A stretch of DNA of 64,000 nucleotides from Meloidogyne chitwoodi (lineage: Eukaryota > Nematoda > Chromadorea > Rhabditida > Meloidogynidae), in assembly GCA_015183035.1 (NCBI GenBank), contig JACZZP010000010.1, forward strand, positions 2,356,001-2,420,000. Direction: 5' to 3'. The position numbers were made by a program, and so were the translations under genes. The notes beneath the pieces were generated by a model. The model was given only the letters and a program-made list of their open reading frames with translations, did no database searches and was not told the DNA's origin. Position 1 is the stretch's first letter, and the number at the start of each line of letters is the position of its first letter. Shown here one piece after another: positions 1 through 11,269 of this stretch.

Positions 1-488
1 AGTTACAAAAACAGGCAAAAAAGAGGGATTATTACAAAATACTTGGAGTACGTCGTAATGCGGACAAACGTACAATAATGAAAGCTTACAGGTTTTTTTA
101 AAGTTAAATAAAAATAAAATAATAAAAAAATTTAAGAAAATTAGCTCAACAATGGCATCCAGATAACTTCCAAGATGAGGCAGAAAAGAAACGTGCTCAA
201 GAAAAGTTTATCTTAATTGCTTCTGCTAAAGATGTTCTTACTGATCCGGAGAAGAGGAGAATGTTTGTTTATTTTATCTAATTATTGCGTTCAACTCTAA
301 TAAATATTTTTAGATTCGACTCAGGTGAGGATCCATTGGACCCGCAAGGTGGTGGAGGTGGTGGTCATCACGGTTTTCAACAATGGCAATGGTCAGGTGG
401 TCAGGGTGGTTTCAATCCATTTGGTGAAGGCTTTAACCCATTTGGAGATGACGGAGGTTCTCATGGTTTCAAATTTACTTTTGGCTAA
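1..488 (+). CDS. DNAJC3: DNAJC3/P58IPK-like ER co-chaperone, C-terminal part (partial)
   Basis: Only the C-terminal J-domain and tail are present; the 5' part lies outside the window. Three exons are read: 1-91, 137-262 and 314-488, joined in frame. The J domain shows KKRDYYKILGVRRNADKRTI, then the HPD motif in QWHPDNFQDE, then ASAKDVLTDPEKR. After it comes the family tail FDSGEDPLDP followed by a Gly/Phe-rich stretch that ends in FKFTFG, close to the vertebrate DNAJC3 C-terminus. DNAJC3 is a luminal ER protein whose missing N-terminal part normally carries TPR repeats; it delivers unfolded clients to BiP and restrains PERK. The J-domain placement at the extreme C-terminus and the DPLD tail distinguish it from other DnaJ families. 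Confidence 0.9.
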
Positions 489-831
489 GTAGTATATTGA
501 ATCTGTCTCAAAATTATTTATATTTCACACATACAATGTCACACATAAATATTTATTTCCCCTGTATTTTTATAGAATTTGATTTTAAAAAAGACCTGTA
601 AATTCGATTTAAATTTTATTTAAAAAAAAAAGTTTAAAAAAATTGGATTAAATTAGAGAATTTAATTTTGTTTCAATTGTATTATTAATTGTTTAATCTT
701 GCTACCTTATTCGAGTTATTTTAAATTATCTATTAAATCATATTTTTTGTTACAATATTTATTTATTTATAATTTAATTTTTAGATTATTTCAAGTCTTT
801 AAAAAAAGCTTTTTTTAATTTATCCAAAGTT

Positions 832-1317
832 ATGAGTAAAGAACCAAAGAAGGAAACTGTGCGTGAACTTTCAGAAGAAGAATTTGGTAGTAAAATGGAC
901 TTTTGTATGGCTGACACTGCATTGAAAATTGCATGTAACTTTTTTTTTTGATAGAATAAAAAAAGTTTTTTATTTTGTTAAATGTAGGTGGTGCAGCGAT
1001 CGGGACAATTTTTTCACTAGTTTTTTCAAGGAAAACTTGGCCAATTTGGCTTGGAACTGGGATTGGTTAGTAACTTTTAATTTATGTTAGTCTATATTGT
1101 TTGAAAATTTATAGTATATTTTCAATATTCAGGTATTGGGAGGGGTTGGAGTAATTGTAATCATGCATTAGAAAATCCATCGTATTGGCATTATGGCAAA
1201 AAGTTGAAATATGGCAACTTTGACATGTCATCTTCGTCAACGTATTTCTCCTCCTTTAGGTCGAAGAATAATGAAGAAGAATCGTCTGATCAACAAAAAA
1301 AGGAAACTAAGCCTTAA
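832..1317 (+). CDS. MIC10: MICOS complex subunit MIC10
   Basis: A 121-residue protein from three exons (832-934, 988-1065, 1133-1317), all joined in frame at GT-AG introns. The N-terminal region ELSEEEFGSKMDFCMADTAL resembles the MIC10 start, where a conserved W/C-ADxxxK pattern precedes the membrane hairpin. Two hydrophobic segments follow, each with a glycine-rich motif: GGAAIGTIFSLVF and WLGTGIGIGRGWSNC. MIC10 sits in the mitochondrial inner membrane, where its glycine-rich hairpin oligomerises and bends cristae junctions. The C-terminal tail of about 45 residues is longer than in human MIC10 and is rich in Ser, Glu and Lys. It lies 344 bp downstream of DNAJC3 on the same strand. Confidence 0.9.
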
Positions 1318-1590
1318 TTGCCATGTCTTCTTAAGAGGTTATTTTAAATTGAAAAATATAAAACTATATAATGTCAGATGTTAGGATCTATCTCTACCTT
1401 TTAAAAGGTAATTTGATTGTTTTGTTTTTGTATTAAAAAATCTAAATAATTTTGTCTTAATGTTCGAGTCTTTAATCAAAATAGTTTTTGAACTAAATTA
1501 TAGGAGAACTAGTCATTAAAATTTAGGGTTTCTCCTCAAAATCACTAACTAAGTCAAAAAAAAAAAATAAAACAATCGACAATAGAATTT

Positions 1591-2697
1591 TTATAGTAAC
1601 TTAAAAACGTGTAAAAACAATCTTTGAAAATGTTCGCCAACAGGAAAATTATTATCAGTGCTTTCTTCAATAATTCCGTTCTGAACATGTATGTACCCGT
1701 CATTGAACTGAAGGCGGAATTTTGGTGTTTTGTTAAAAATCCAATCATCACTTTTGAGTATAGAAAGTATTTCTTCAATTCCTAAGTTTTGAAAGTTTGA
1801 GTTAAAAAAAGTTCCCCGAAATTAAAAAAAATTAAAAACCTGGAAATTGTTCTTCACAAGGAAAAATATCACTTTTAATTTTTGAATCATTATAATTTGA
1901 GGAAAATGCTTTTAAAATACTTTTTTCTGTTTTCTTCATAATTTCGTCATCTATGAATTCATATTCTTTAATTTTTATAAAATCTGCAAGACAACCAACA
2001 GATTTTGCCCGAATACTTTTTGTTGCTGTTGTGTCAATATTTTCAACATTTAATGGTGATTTTAACGAAAAATGCAAATTCTTCATGTTTGGATTAACCA
2101 AAAATGTAAAATGATGGTAAGCATTTCCTTTTGATATTCTTGCAGCAGTTCCAGATATTTTTGAACCGCTTGGTTCAAAAATTAAATCATCACGCGAATT
2201 TAAGCTAATTTTGTTAAAAGGTTCAAATAAATGTTGAAAATCCATATTTAACTGTTTGGATAATTTTTTCAAATTTTCTTTTCGATTATGACGATCATGT
2301 AAAGTCAAAAGACTAATATTAAAATTTCCTAGAAAAAAACTTTCAAATTTTTAAGTAAAAAACTAACCCATATCATGATAAACTGTTCCACCACCACTAT
2401 ATCTTCTAACTATTTTAATTTTATTTTCTTTACAAAAATTCACATTTGCTTCAATCCAAGGATTTTGATATCTTCCAATGACGACTGAAGGAGAATTTCT
2501 AAAATTAAAAATATTTTATTAAGATCTCATTATCAATAAAACCTCCAAATTAAAAGTATATCTTCATTATAAAAATTTTTATTGCGAAAAAGCCATTCTT
2601 CTAAAGCTAGATTTTTGTAAATACAATTAGAAGCAGAAGAAAAAATTGTAAGAAGTTTAGGCGTGTTTTCAAATGTTGTGTAGATATTAGAAAGCAT
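1591..2697 (-). CDS. LIPT1: Lipoyltransferase 1 / lipoate-protein ligase-like (LIPT1)
   Basis: Four exons on the minus strand: 2697-2543, 2498-2368, 2328-1840 and 1781-1591. All junctions keep frame. Motifs in order are [45 protein letters not shown] and [17 protein letters not shown]. The last holds the lysine that binds lipoyl-AMP in this fold, and [12 protein letters not shown] is the family signature. LIPT1 transfers lipoate to the E2 subunits of 2-oxoacid dehydrogenases in mitochondria, which links it to BCKDHA elsewhere in this window. The accessory C-terminal portion is short, as expected for LIPT1. The ATG at 2697 lies about 255 bp from the ATG of divergent alpha-MPP, so the two genes may share a promoter region. 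Confidence 0.9.
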
Positions 2698-2761
2698 AGA
2701 TCAGCGGTGACAATGCTGGTGTTGTTTCACGTACTGGCATTTTGTCCGTTTATTATTTTTA

Positions 2762-2890
2762 TTGACAATTTTACGAACAAGCCCGACTAGACGCCGGCCG
2801 ACTATATGCAATATTACGCTAAATAGAGTTAGAGATAAAGAGGAAACTAGAGACTACTTGCACCTAGGCGGGCGTGTCCGACAATTTTAT
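2762..2890. repeat. Dispersed repeat copy in the LIPT1/alpha-MPP divergent promoter
   Basis: This unusually GC-rich stretch between two divergent genes contains AGCCCGACTAGACGCCGG followed about 30 bp later by GAGTTAGAGATAAAGAGG. The reverse strand of 8040-7940 has the same two blocks in the same order with a few changes (AGCCCGACTAATCGCAGG, then GAATTAGAGATAGAGG). The two are therefore inverted copies of one dispersed element. No coding potential is evident. Ends and target duplications could not be fixed. Confidence 0.45.
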
Positions 2891-2930
2891 CTTTTTTTTA
2901 ATATTGTTTGCAATTATTTCTTTTTATCTT

Positions 2931-2942
2931 TTTACATTTCAG
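2931..2942 (+). promoter_or_regulatory. Probable trans-splice acceptor for alpha-MPP
   Basis: TTTACATTTCAG ends 11 bases before the ATG at 2954 and follows a T-rich tract. No upstream in-frame coding exon was found, so addition of a spliced leader is the simplest reading. Similar acceptors precede most starts in the window. Confidence 0.5.
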
Positions 2943-2953
2943 CTTAAAAATAA

Positions 2954-4889
2954 ATGTTCTTAATATCCAAAGGATTGTCTGTTCTACAATTGAGGAGATG
3001 TTTTTCTGCTAAAGCAGTAGAAAATTTACAAAGGTTATTTTAACCTTTAGAAATATTGTTTTATTTTTTTGAATTCTAGAGCCACTGTAGGAGAGAGTTC
3101 TTGGACTACTAGTGATACTGGTCTTCGTGTCGCTTCTTATCCTGCATATGGGCAGTTTTGCACACTTGGAGGTTTATATTTTTTAATGTTTTGGTTACTA
3201 TTAGTGTGAAAATATATTTACGAATTTAGTTGCAATTTCTGCTGGATCAAGATTTGAAGTTTATTATCCTCCTGGAACTGCTCATTTTGTTGAAAAACTT
3301 GCATTTTCGGTCAATATAAATTTTAATTATAATTTCATTTTTAGTTTTTAGTCAACAAAAAATTTTGAAGACAAGTCCAAAACACTCGAACTATTGGAGA
3401 AATGTGGTGCTTTAGTCGATTGTCAATCTAGTAGAGATACATTTTTGTACGCATCATCATGCAAAATAAGCAATGTTTATGAGATTCTTCGACTCATCGC
3501 AGATGCTGTTCTTAGGCCGAAAATTTTAAAAGAAGAGGTTCGTTTTCTTTCAGAGAATCTATTTAAAAATCAAATTGTTAATTTTTAGGTGGATATTTGT
3601 CGCGATGTAATTAAATATGAAAATGATACTCTTGCAAGGCAACCAGAATGCGAACCATTACTCACTGATTGGATTCATCAAGCTGCTTTTCGTTCAAACA
3701 CTATTGGTCTTGCTCGTTATTGCCCATCTGATGCTGTTGGTCAAATTTCTTCTGGTCATATTCTCAGTTTTTTGAGTCAATATTACACACCCAAACGGAT
3801 TGTTCTTGCTGGTAATTTTAGACTTATTTGATATTTTGATTTTCTTATAAAGGAGTTGGTGTTGATCAGGAATGGTTGGTTGATGCAGCAAAAGAGCTTT
3901 TTGATCCGAGGGAAAGCACTTGGGTTGAACAGCCAGATCGACTTCTTAAACATATTCCTCCTTTAGATGAATCTTTGGCACAGTAACTTTTTTTTAATTT
4001 TCGATTTTTTACTTTAACATTTTTATGTACACCGGTGGCGAAGTGCGTGTTGAAAAGGATTTGAGTCAAATGGCGCTAGGTCCAACACCATTTCCAAATT
4101 TGGCGCATTTAGTTATTGGTTTTCAGGTTTATTTACTTACATTTTGTATTTCTTCAACTGAAGTTTTTTTAAGGGTGTTGGAATGCGCAGTGAAGATTTT
4201 GTTCCATTTTGTGTTTTACAAAGTCTTATGGGTGGAGGAGGAAGTTTTAGCGCTGGTGGACCTGGGAAAGGAATGTTTACGAGACTTTACGTTGATGTTT
4301 TAAACAAGTTTGTTTTTAATTTGGAAATAAGATTTTGGAATTATTTAAAGACATAATTGGATATATAATGCTACTTCTTACAATCATTCTTACACTGATT
4401 GTGGCTTATTTTGTATTAGAGGGAGTTGCAGTCCAGAATATGTTATTTTTTACTTTTTAATTCCTTTAATATAATTCTCTTATTTTTCTAATTTTAGTCA
4501 ACAAAATTGGCTCAAGTAATTGTTGATCAATTCCATTCTCTTAGCAAAGGAATAATTCGTAAAGGAGAGTTGGCTCGTGCTAAAGTCCAATTAAAATCTC
4601 AATTGTTAATGAATTTGGAGATGAGACCAGTTCAATTTGAAGATCTTTCTAGACAAGTGTTAGTACAAGGAGAACGAAAAACACCTGATGATTATGCTGA
4701 GGAAATTGGTTTATTTTTTTTTAACATTTTTACATATTCTTTAAAATTTTATTTTTAGATCGAGTTAAAGAAGATGATATTGCAAGAATAGTTTATACAA
4801 TGTTAAATGGCCGTCCCTCCTTTGTTTGTTACGGAGATTTACGTTGGATGCCAACATTTGAGCAATTAAGATCTATGCTTGAACGCTAA
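2954..4889 (+). CDS. PMPCA: Mitochondrial-processing peptidase alpha subunit
   Basis: About ten small exons give a protein of roughly 500 residues. The start ATG at 2954 follows an acceptor TTTACATTTCAG at 2931-2942, probably a trans-splice site. The N-terminus is Arg/Ser-rich with few acids, as in a matrix presequence. Family motifs are [31 protein letters not shown] (the degenerate, non-catalytic counterpart of the HxxEH metal site in the beta subunit) and the glycine-rich loop [20 protein letters not shown] that feeds presequences to the active site. Further C-terminal motifs are [20 protein letters not shown] and [18 protein letters not shown]. With beta-MPP it removes targeting presequences of imported mitochondrial proteins in the matrix. 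Confidence 0.93.
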
Positions 4890-5228
4890 AATATTTTTAT
4901 TTTTGTCTCCGTTTGTTTGTTTAATTTTAAATTTTTTGAAAAAAATATTTTTAGAAAAACAATTTAGTCAAATTTTTTAGTTTTTTAATTTTTTTATTTG
5001 ATAGTTTTTAAGCGGTACTGTTTCATTAGTCAGTTTTCCCTTTTCATTTATTACCTCCCTCTCAAATTATGTTTTTTGCTTATTAAAAAAGCAACAGCTG
5101 ACATGATTCTTCTAAAATATATTTTGCAGCCTTTGCATTAATAAAACTAATAAATGAGGATATTTTGAGATTTTATTGGAAATTATTTATCCTTTTTATT
5201 TCCCAAAGGAAAGTGTCCTTTTTCTCCA

Positions 5229-7292
5229 ATGCCTTTTAAAATTATTTTTTCTGGTTTTGTTATTTTAATTCAATTTTGTTTTGTAAATGGCCAAGTTGCA
5301 ACTGGAGGGCAATCTGATAGAACACAACAAGGTTATTTTATTCTCTCGTTTTTTTAATTATTTAAAATTTAAGAATTGGCTCTACTTGGTTGGACAAGTG
5401 GTGTTCGGATGGCATGTATGAATTCAAGATTAATAAAAAAAATTAAAAAAAAATTAGATTGCCAATCAATCGCTATTCTAGATTTAATTGATCCATTTAA
5501 AGAGGCAATTGCTCGTATGTTAAATAGGCATTGTCGTACACCAATTGCTTGTGGACTTAAAAAAAGGTATTAAATTCGAATCTAAATTTGTATTACTCTT
5601 TTTTATTTTTTTCAGTGTAACTTTTAACAAATTTCAAGTAGTTATTCTTGATGGTATTTAATTTTAAAATAAATATTTAAAGTTGAATATTAGGCTTTCC
5701 AAGACGTGAAAACCGAGCATTAAATTTTCGCTTTTTTGTTGTTCTTCCACACGATGCGGTTGAGTTTTTATTCATTTTAATATTAAAAAATTAGCTCTAA
5801 TTTATTTTATTTAAAGCTTCCAGTAGATAAACGTTCAGATAAACCGATGATTCCAAGTTTGGTTCTCTCAGGTTTAAATTTTGAAATTCTCAATTATTTA
5901 ATAATTTAAAAATTATAGATATGCTTAACTCACAGTTGACTGAAATTACACATGGACTTGGTTGGCAGGTGATCAGCCATGAACAATATCCAAGGTTTTA
6001 AACTAAAATATTCTATTTTAAAAGGAATATTTTTTTTAAAGATTTGATCCCACTACAAGTGTGAGTTTTATAAAATAGATTTTATATATTAAAATGGTTT
6101 TTTCTCACAGTTTTTCAATCGTTTTTTAATTCCAATAGCAGTGTGAGTTTTATAAAAAAGCTAATATAAGAAAAAATGTCAAATTACTAACAATAAATAA
6201 TTTAGCATTATGGGCCTCTGTATGATTTTTCTCGCCTACTGGGTTTCCCTTATCACTTCTGGCTCTTCATTATATGCAAATGGATGGCTAGTTCGTGGCT
6301 CAAGTGGTGGGAAAAATGCAGCACTTAGGTTAAATTAAAAAATAATAATTGGACTCGTCTTATAGGAGAACAATGCAAATAATAGAAGAACAAAAATATC
6401 GTTTTGCTTTATACGATAGTCAGGCTAGAGGTACACCTCTTGCTTTAGGATCACATCCAGTTGGACCCAAATCGGTTGTTATTTATAAGACAAATGCACG
6501 CGTTCAGGAAGTTCATGCACCACCAAAATCGTTGGCTACCTCTTCTTCTTCTCCAAAAGTTTGTATTTTTTATTTTAATTTATTAAAATTTTATTTTCTA
6601 GGCAGCTGAAATGGGTCGTGCGATGCCCATATATCCAGCACCTGGACGTGTAAGTCAACAGCAGATGATTCTTAAGGATAATAAAAAGACATCTAAGGAA
6701 TGGCAAACATCCAGGAAAGGTTTTTAAATAATTTAATTTTAAGTTTCATAATTTTTTTTTAATAAGATGGTCTGCATCATCAAGTGAGCAGCAGTGAAGT
6801 TTTGCCTTCACCAAATTTGGCAGTCCCAATGAGACGAAAACAACAAAATCAACCAGCAGCTCCAGCTCAACCAACAGCCTATGATGAAAAAGAGATGGCA
6901 GAAATGGCTGATTGTGTGCCTGAGATTGTGGTACTATTTTATATTTGGAAAATATTAACTAGATTTGATTTTTTTTTAAGGTTGTGTCTCATCCACACGA
7001 TTCTTCAATTGACACAATTGATACAACATCCTCAACTCAAGGCCGAAAACTATCTTGCGGTCAAGGGTAAATTATTTTCTCCTTTTTAAATAAAAAATGA
7101 ATCTGAAAAATTTTAAGCCATCGGAGATCCTCACGACGTTTTAGCTTTGGAGAAGAATTCAAACGAAGAAAATCTTTTTTCCCTGTGAACAAGGACAGAG
7201 GAGGTAATAAAGGAAATCAACAAGAAAAAAAGAGATGGAAAGCCAGTTCTATTGCATTAAGCAAATTTAGTATAGTTGGTAGTCGAAAATAA
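5229..7292 (+). CDS. Unrecognised type I single-pass membrane protein
   Basis: I do not recognise the family. About ten exons join in frame. The N-terminus, MPFKIIFSGFVILIQFCFVN, is a good signal peptide. The luminal part of about 180 residues includes LALLGWTSGVRMACMNSRLI, a Lys-rich stretch, LDLIDPFKEAIARMLNRHC and THGLGWQVISHEQYPRFDP. A strong membrane helix, FLIPIAVIMGLCMIFLAYWV, follows. The cytoplasmic tail of about 230 residues is basic and Ser/Pro/Gln-rich, starting RRTMQIIEEQKYRF and ending SIALSKFSIVGSRK. Two adjacent introns just before the membrane exon share their first 15 bases (see findings). It could be a receptor-like or adhesion molecule, but nothing seen fixes a function. 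Alpha-MPP ends 340 bp upstream on the same strand. Confidence 0.75.
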
Positions 7293-7366
7293 GCATTAGA
7301 ATTTTTTCCTTTTAATCTTTGGAAATTATAAACATGTTGACTATTTTCTGCAGTTGTTTTAGTCTC

Positions 7367-7893
7367 ACAAGGGACAATAGCGAACTATGACCAAAAATTT
7401 TGACTTCTAATGCACACCATCGTGTAGAGAAAGATCGGTTTTCTATTGCCAATTTTTGTCTTTTTTGGCCCTGACCCCCAAATTTAAAAGTTATAGGGCT
7501 TCAAAGTTAACGATTTTCAGACAAAAATGTCACTTGAAGTTAGGTGTAACTGAAGAAAACAAGAGAATAAAAAACGTTTGAGTATTGAGTGGAAAAGCGT
7601 AGAGAAAGAAGTCAACGGTAATTAGTAAAAGAGAAGAAAATAGAAGTTTCTATACCCTCTATTTTTCGATAAGACTCATACTCTACTTTTCTCTTCTTTC
7701 TCTTTTCTTTTCATACAGCCAAATAGTATTTTTTGTTAGAGTCCAATGAAAAGTTTGAAAACCCTATAACTTTTCAATTTGGAGGTCAGGGCCAAAAAAG
7801 ACAAAAATTGGCAATAGAAAACCGATCTTTCTCTACACGATGGTGTGCATTAGAAGTCAAAATTTTTGGTCATAGTTCGCTATTGTCCCTTGT
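7367..7893. mobile_element. Non-autonomous fold-back/MITE-like element with about 140 bp inverted arms
   Basis: The left arm (about 7367-7508) begins ACAAGGGACAATAGCGAAC. The right arm (about 7761-7893) is its near-perfect inverse and ends CGCTATTGTCCCTTGT. Both arms carry the same internal blocks, for example AGAGAAAGATCGGTTTTCTA. The roughly 250 bp centre is purine/pyrimidine-skewed (GAAAG-rich, then TTTCTC-rich) and partly self-complementary, so the whole element could fold into a hairpin. There is no transposase. No convincing target-site duplication is visible, so the superfamily is left open. It lies between the membrane-protein gene and VTA1. Confidence 0.8.
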
Positions 7894-7939
7894 CAAACTC
7901 TTTTGTCCCTTACGTTATTTATTTCATGTGTATGTCTGA

Positions 7940-8040
7940 CTATTCGCGGACTGAGTTTATGTTCTCTAATTTCCTCTATCTCTAATTCTTTGTATTTAAA
8001 GTTCCATTTCGCAATTTCGTCCTGCGATTAGTCGGGCTAT
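7940..8040. repeat. Second, inverted copy of the 2.8 kb dispersed repeat
   Basis: Read on the minus strand this stretch has AGCCCGACTAATCGCAGG and, further on, GAATTAGAGATAGAGG, the same two blocks as 2775-2850. It lies directly beside the fold-back element upstream of VTA1. It may be part of a larger composite insertion. Confidence 0.4.
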
Positions 8041-8186
8041 TTCAATTACAACAAATTCTTGGCGTAATGATCTTTTGAATTTTCTTACATCAGATGCATT
8101 TTTATTTTGCGATTACTCATTCTTTTAACTTTTTTATGTTCTTGTTTTTTATAATTTTCTAGCAGGAGATTATATAATTTGTAACG

Positions 8187-9792
8187 ATGGTTCCGCCAAA
8201 TTTGCCGCTTGGATCGATTCCTCAAAGTATTCGGTCAGTTGCACATTATGTTAAAATTGCAAATGAACATGCCGAACGAGACATTGTCGTCTACTATTGG
8301 TGTAAGTATTTATATGGATTTTTTATTTCTAAAGGACTAATTTCTGGTCTTTGTTTTTTGCCGAGGCCAATTTAAAATTTCTTAAGCAAGATCCTATTTG
8401 AATATGTTTACCAACTTTAGGTCTTTTCAAAGCGGTTGAAGATGCAATGGCCACAGATAGCACGTCACCTGAGGCAAAAAATTTTTTAACCGTTGCTATG
8501 AATATTCTTGAACAGGTTTAAATTATTGATCCTTATTTTGATTACTAATTATTTTTTAGGTCAAAAAAGAAAACAAAGATAATGATGCAATTTTGCAGGA
8601 AGTTGTTGCTCAATCTCATATTGAAGATCAGGTTGTCTTCCTTCAATTTTATTCAAAAAACTTTTAAAACATTAAGGCTCAGCGGTTGTTCACATACGCA
8701 AATTCTCAGGTTTATTTAACTTATTTTTATCTAATTTCAATAAATATATTTAGGATGATTCGGGTCAATTTAATCAAAAAATGATGAAAGCCTTTTACAC
8801 TTGCGGGTATTTATTTGATGTTCTAACGATGTTTGGTGCTTTGGATGAAAATATTCAAGTTATATTTTAGTTAAACTTTGTTCTTTTGTTTGTCTCCTTG
8901 GTTTAGTTGGTTAATTCCATGTTTTGAGTCTGGAACAGATAGTTCTATAATTTAAAAGGGGTATTGAAAGGAATTTACTTTTTATTTTTCAGTCAGCAAG
9001 AAAATATTCTAAATGGAGGGCAACCTATATTTTTGGCTGCTTGAAACGCGGTGAACAACCTGTACCTGGGAAACAAATGGCAGGAAAGGATGGAGGTTTA
9101 CTTTCTTTTTGCTTAAAATTTAAAATATTTTTAAGATGATTCTAATGATCTGAATGCGTTAAGTGCGGAGTTTAATTCTTCGGCTAATATTAGCAGTGGA
9201 CCTCCACCTTCTACATATCCAACGGTTTTTTTATTATTTTTAAACTCGTTTTATTTTCCATAAATTTTTTAAACATATTAAAGGATTTCTCCAGTTATGC
9301 TCCTCAACCTTATGGTGGACCACAACAACAATATCCTAAACCAGGTCTTCAACCAGTTGGCGGCTTCCGACAATATCCCCAAGTTGATGGAAATAATTTA
9401 AATATTTCTCCGATTAATCCAAGTGGAGGACAACAAACAGGTTTGCAACCACCGACAAGACCTCTAGCAGCACAGCGTGGAGGAGCCATAATTCCACACC
9501 AACAGCAATTCCAAAAGCCTTCACCACAACAAATACAAAGTGGAAGTAATCAGAATAGCCCGACACCTCAAAATTATCAAACAGCAGGTTTTTATGTTTT
9601 ACTAAATTCTTAAAACATTTAAATTTAGCACAAGATCTTAAACTTGAGGATTATTTGGAGGCCAAAAAATATACAAAATTTGCATCTAGTGCACTAGACT
9701 ATGAAGATCCCAAAACAGCAATAGACTTTCTTCTAAAAGCAGTTGCTGTATTACAAAAGAAATCTGGAGGTGGAGGCAGTGGACTCGTTTAA
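8187..9792 (+). CDS. VTA1: VTA1/LIP5 homologue, VPS4-activating ESCRT-III regulator
   Basis: Eight or so exons give a protein of about 380 residues. The N-terminal tandem MIT region begins PPNLPLGSIPQSIRSVAHYV and continues with ERDIVVYYWC, FYTCGYLFDVLTMFGALDEN and SARKYSKWRATYIFGCLKRG, all matching VTA1/LIP5. A long Pro/Gln/Gly linker follows. The C-terminal VSL domain, YLEAKKYTKFASSALDYEDP then TAIDFLLKAVAVLQKK, is the part that dimerises and stimulates the VPS4 ATPase. The protein acts in the cytosol on endosomes in multivesicular-body sorting and ESCRT-III disassembly. The start follows a TTTTCTAGCAG acceptor. Confidence 0.92.
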
Positions 9793-10905
9793 ATTAATGA
9801 CAAACAATAGAAATTTAAAAATCGTTTTTATACATTTATTTGCTTCTGAAAATAAAAATATTGATTGCTTTCTAAAATTTCTCAAGTTCGTGCTCACAAT
9901 TTTTCTGTAGAATTTCGTTGGCTAGATTCTAAGCTCACTCCATTGCCATCATCTAAATAGAAAAATTTTAATTTTCTTGAATTCAGTAACACGCCGCGAA
10001 TACCTACGCTGCGAATAATTAAGACAATTATACATAAAAAATTGAGAAATAGTATAAGCAAGAGATAGAGAGTATAATATGATGTCAAAGTGTAAAAATT
10101 TAATTTTTACATATATCAAAAGTAAGATTATTAAAAAAGGTTCAACAGTAGTTATGTTTCAAAAGGGTCAATGCCCTTTGCCAAATTCCACCCTATAACT
10201 ATTCATTTTCTGGAGCTTATATCTCGGCTTCTATAATGCATATATGTTTCCTACATGGCTTGTTCGATTCAGCTTTTCAGGCTCTATCAAATATCCTTTT
10301 TAAGCCTACAATGTCTTGTAGAAGTCGAGTTATAAGCCCAGAATACAAAATCATGTTTCTAGATCAGTAAAAGTTAATTACAATATCGCACATAAACTAC
10401 TAAAGTTGGACTTTTCGCTAGAACATTTTTTAGATCATTGATTGATCTTTTATTGAAAGAAAAATAAAAATGTTGTACCGTAGGATTAAAGAGAAGTATT
10501 GGATTAAAATTTTAGATATAAGTGGATATACTAAAATTTTTGAAATTTTTTAAAATAAACATTTTTGGACAAATAGGGGTATCATTGGAAAGAGCTCTAA
10601 AGTTGAATCAAATATCAAAAAATTAGTAAGTTCTGACTTTTAGAAGTCGAGATAGGTTACTGTATTTTTAGAGTTTATAATGAATATTTGAGATTTTTTT
10701 TCTAAAAGTCAGATTAGTCTGGATTTTACATATTATTTAGAGCTCGAAAAACTGATTAAAATATCAAAAAAATTAGAAAATTCCGACTTTTAGAAGTCGG
10801 AATAAAAGCCCCTAAACATTAAACAATTTTATGTGAGAAATTTCTAAAATCGTCGACGAGTTTCATCGATGAATTTTCTCTTGTCGATGAAGTTCGTCGA
10901 TGAGT
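9793..10905. other. Gene-free segment with degenerate repeat arms
   Basis: No exon structure is convincing here. A small island near 9988-10020 (CGCCGCGAATACC, then TGCGAATAATTAAG) weakly recalls the GTCCGCGAATAGTCAGAC motif of the repeat at 7940. From about 10580 a degenerate repeat begins: GGAAAGAGCTC or TAGAGCTCGAAAAACTGA, then ATATCAAAAA, then GACTTTTAGAAGTCG. It appears near 10590-10655 and 10738-10815. More copies lie on the other side of the satellites, near 11565 and 11740. Confidence 0.5.
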
Positions 10906-11265
10906 TTTATTCCATCGGTGTTTTCACCGATCTCACCGATGTTTTTTCACCGATCTCAACGATGTTTTTTTCACCGATCTCACCGATGTTTTTTCACCGA
11001 TCTCACCGATGTTTTTTTCACCGATCTCACCGATGTTTTTTTCACCGATCTCACCGATGTTTTTTTCACCGATCTCACCGATGTTTTTTTCACCGATCTC
11101 ACCGATGTTTTTTCACCGATCTCACCGATGTTTTTTTCACCGATCTCACCGATGTTTTTTTCACCGATCTCACCGATGTTTTTTTCACCGATCTCACCGA
11201 TGTTTTTTTCACCGTCTCACCGATGTTTTTTTCACCGATCTCACCGATGTTTTTTTCACCGGTTT
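10906..11265 (+). repeat. Satellite A: about 14 tandem copies of a 23-24 bp unit
   Basis: The unit reads CACCGATCTCACCGATG followed by six or seven T. Copies differ mainly by one T in the T-tract, plus single changes such as CTCAACGATG in an early copy and CACCGTCTC in a late one. Each unit is itself two CACCGAT half-repeats. Because 24 is a multiple of three and the unit lacks stops, all three forward frames stay open for over 100 codons; these are not genes. The left edge grades from GTCGATGAAGTTCGTCGATG-like sequence, which suggests growth from a TCGATG ancestor. Confidence 0.95.
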
Positions 11266-11269
11266 TATG

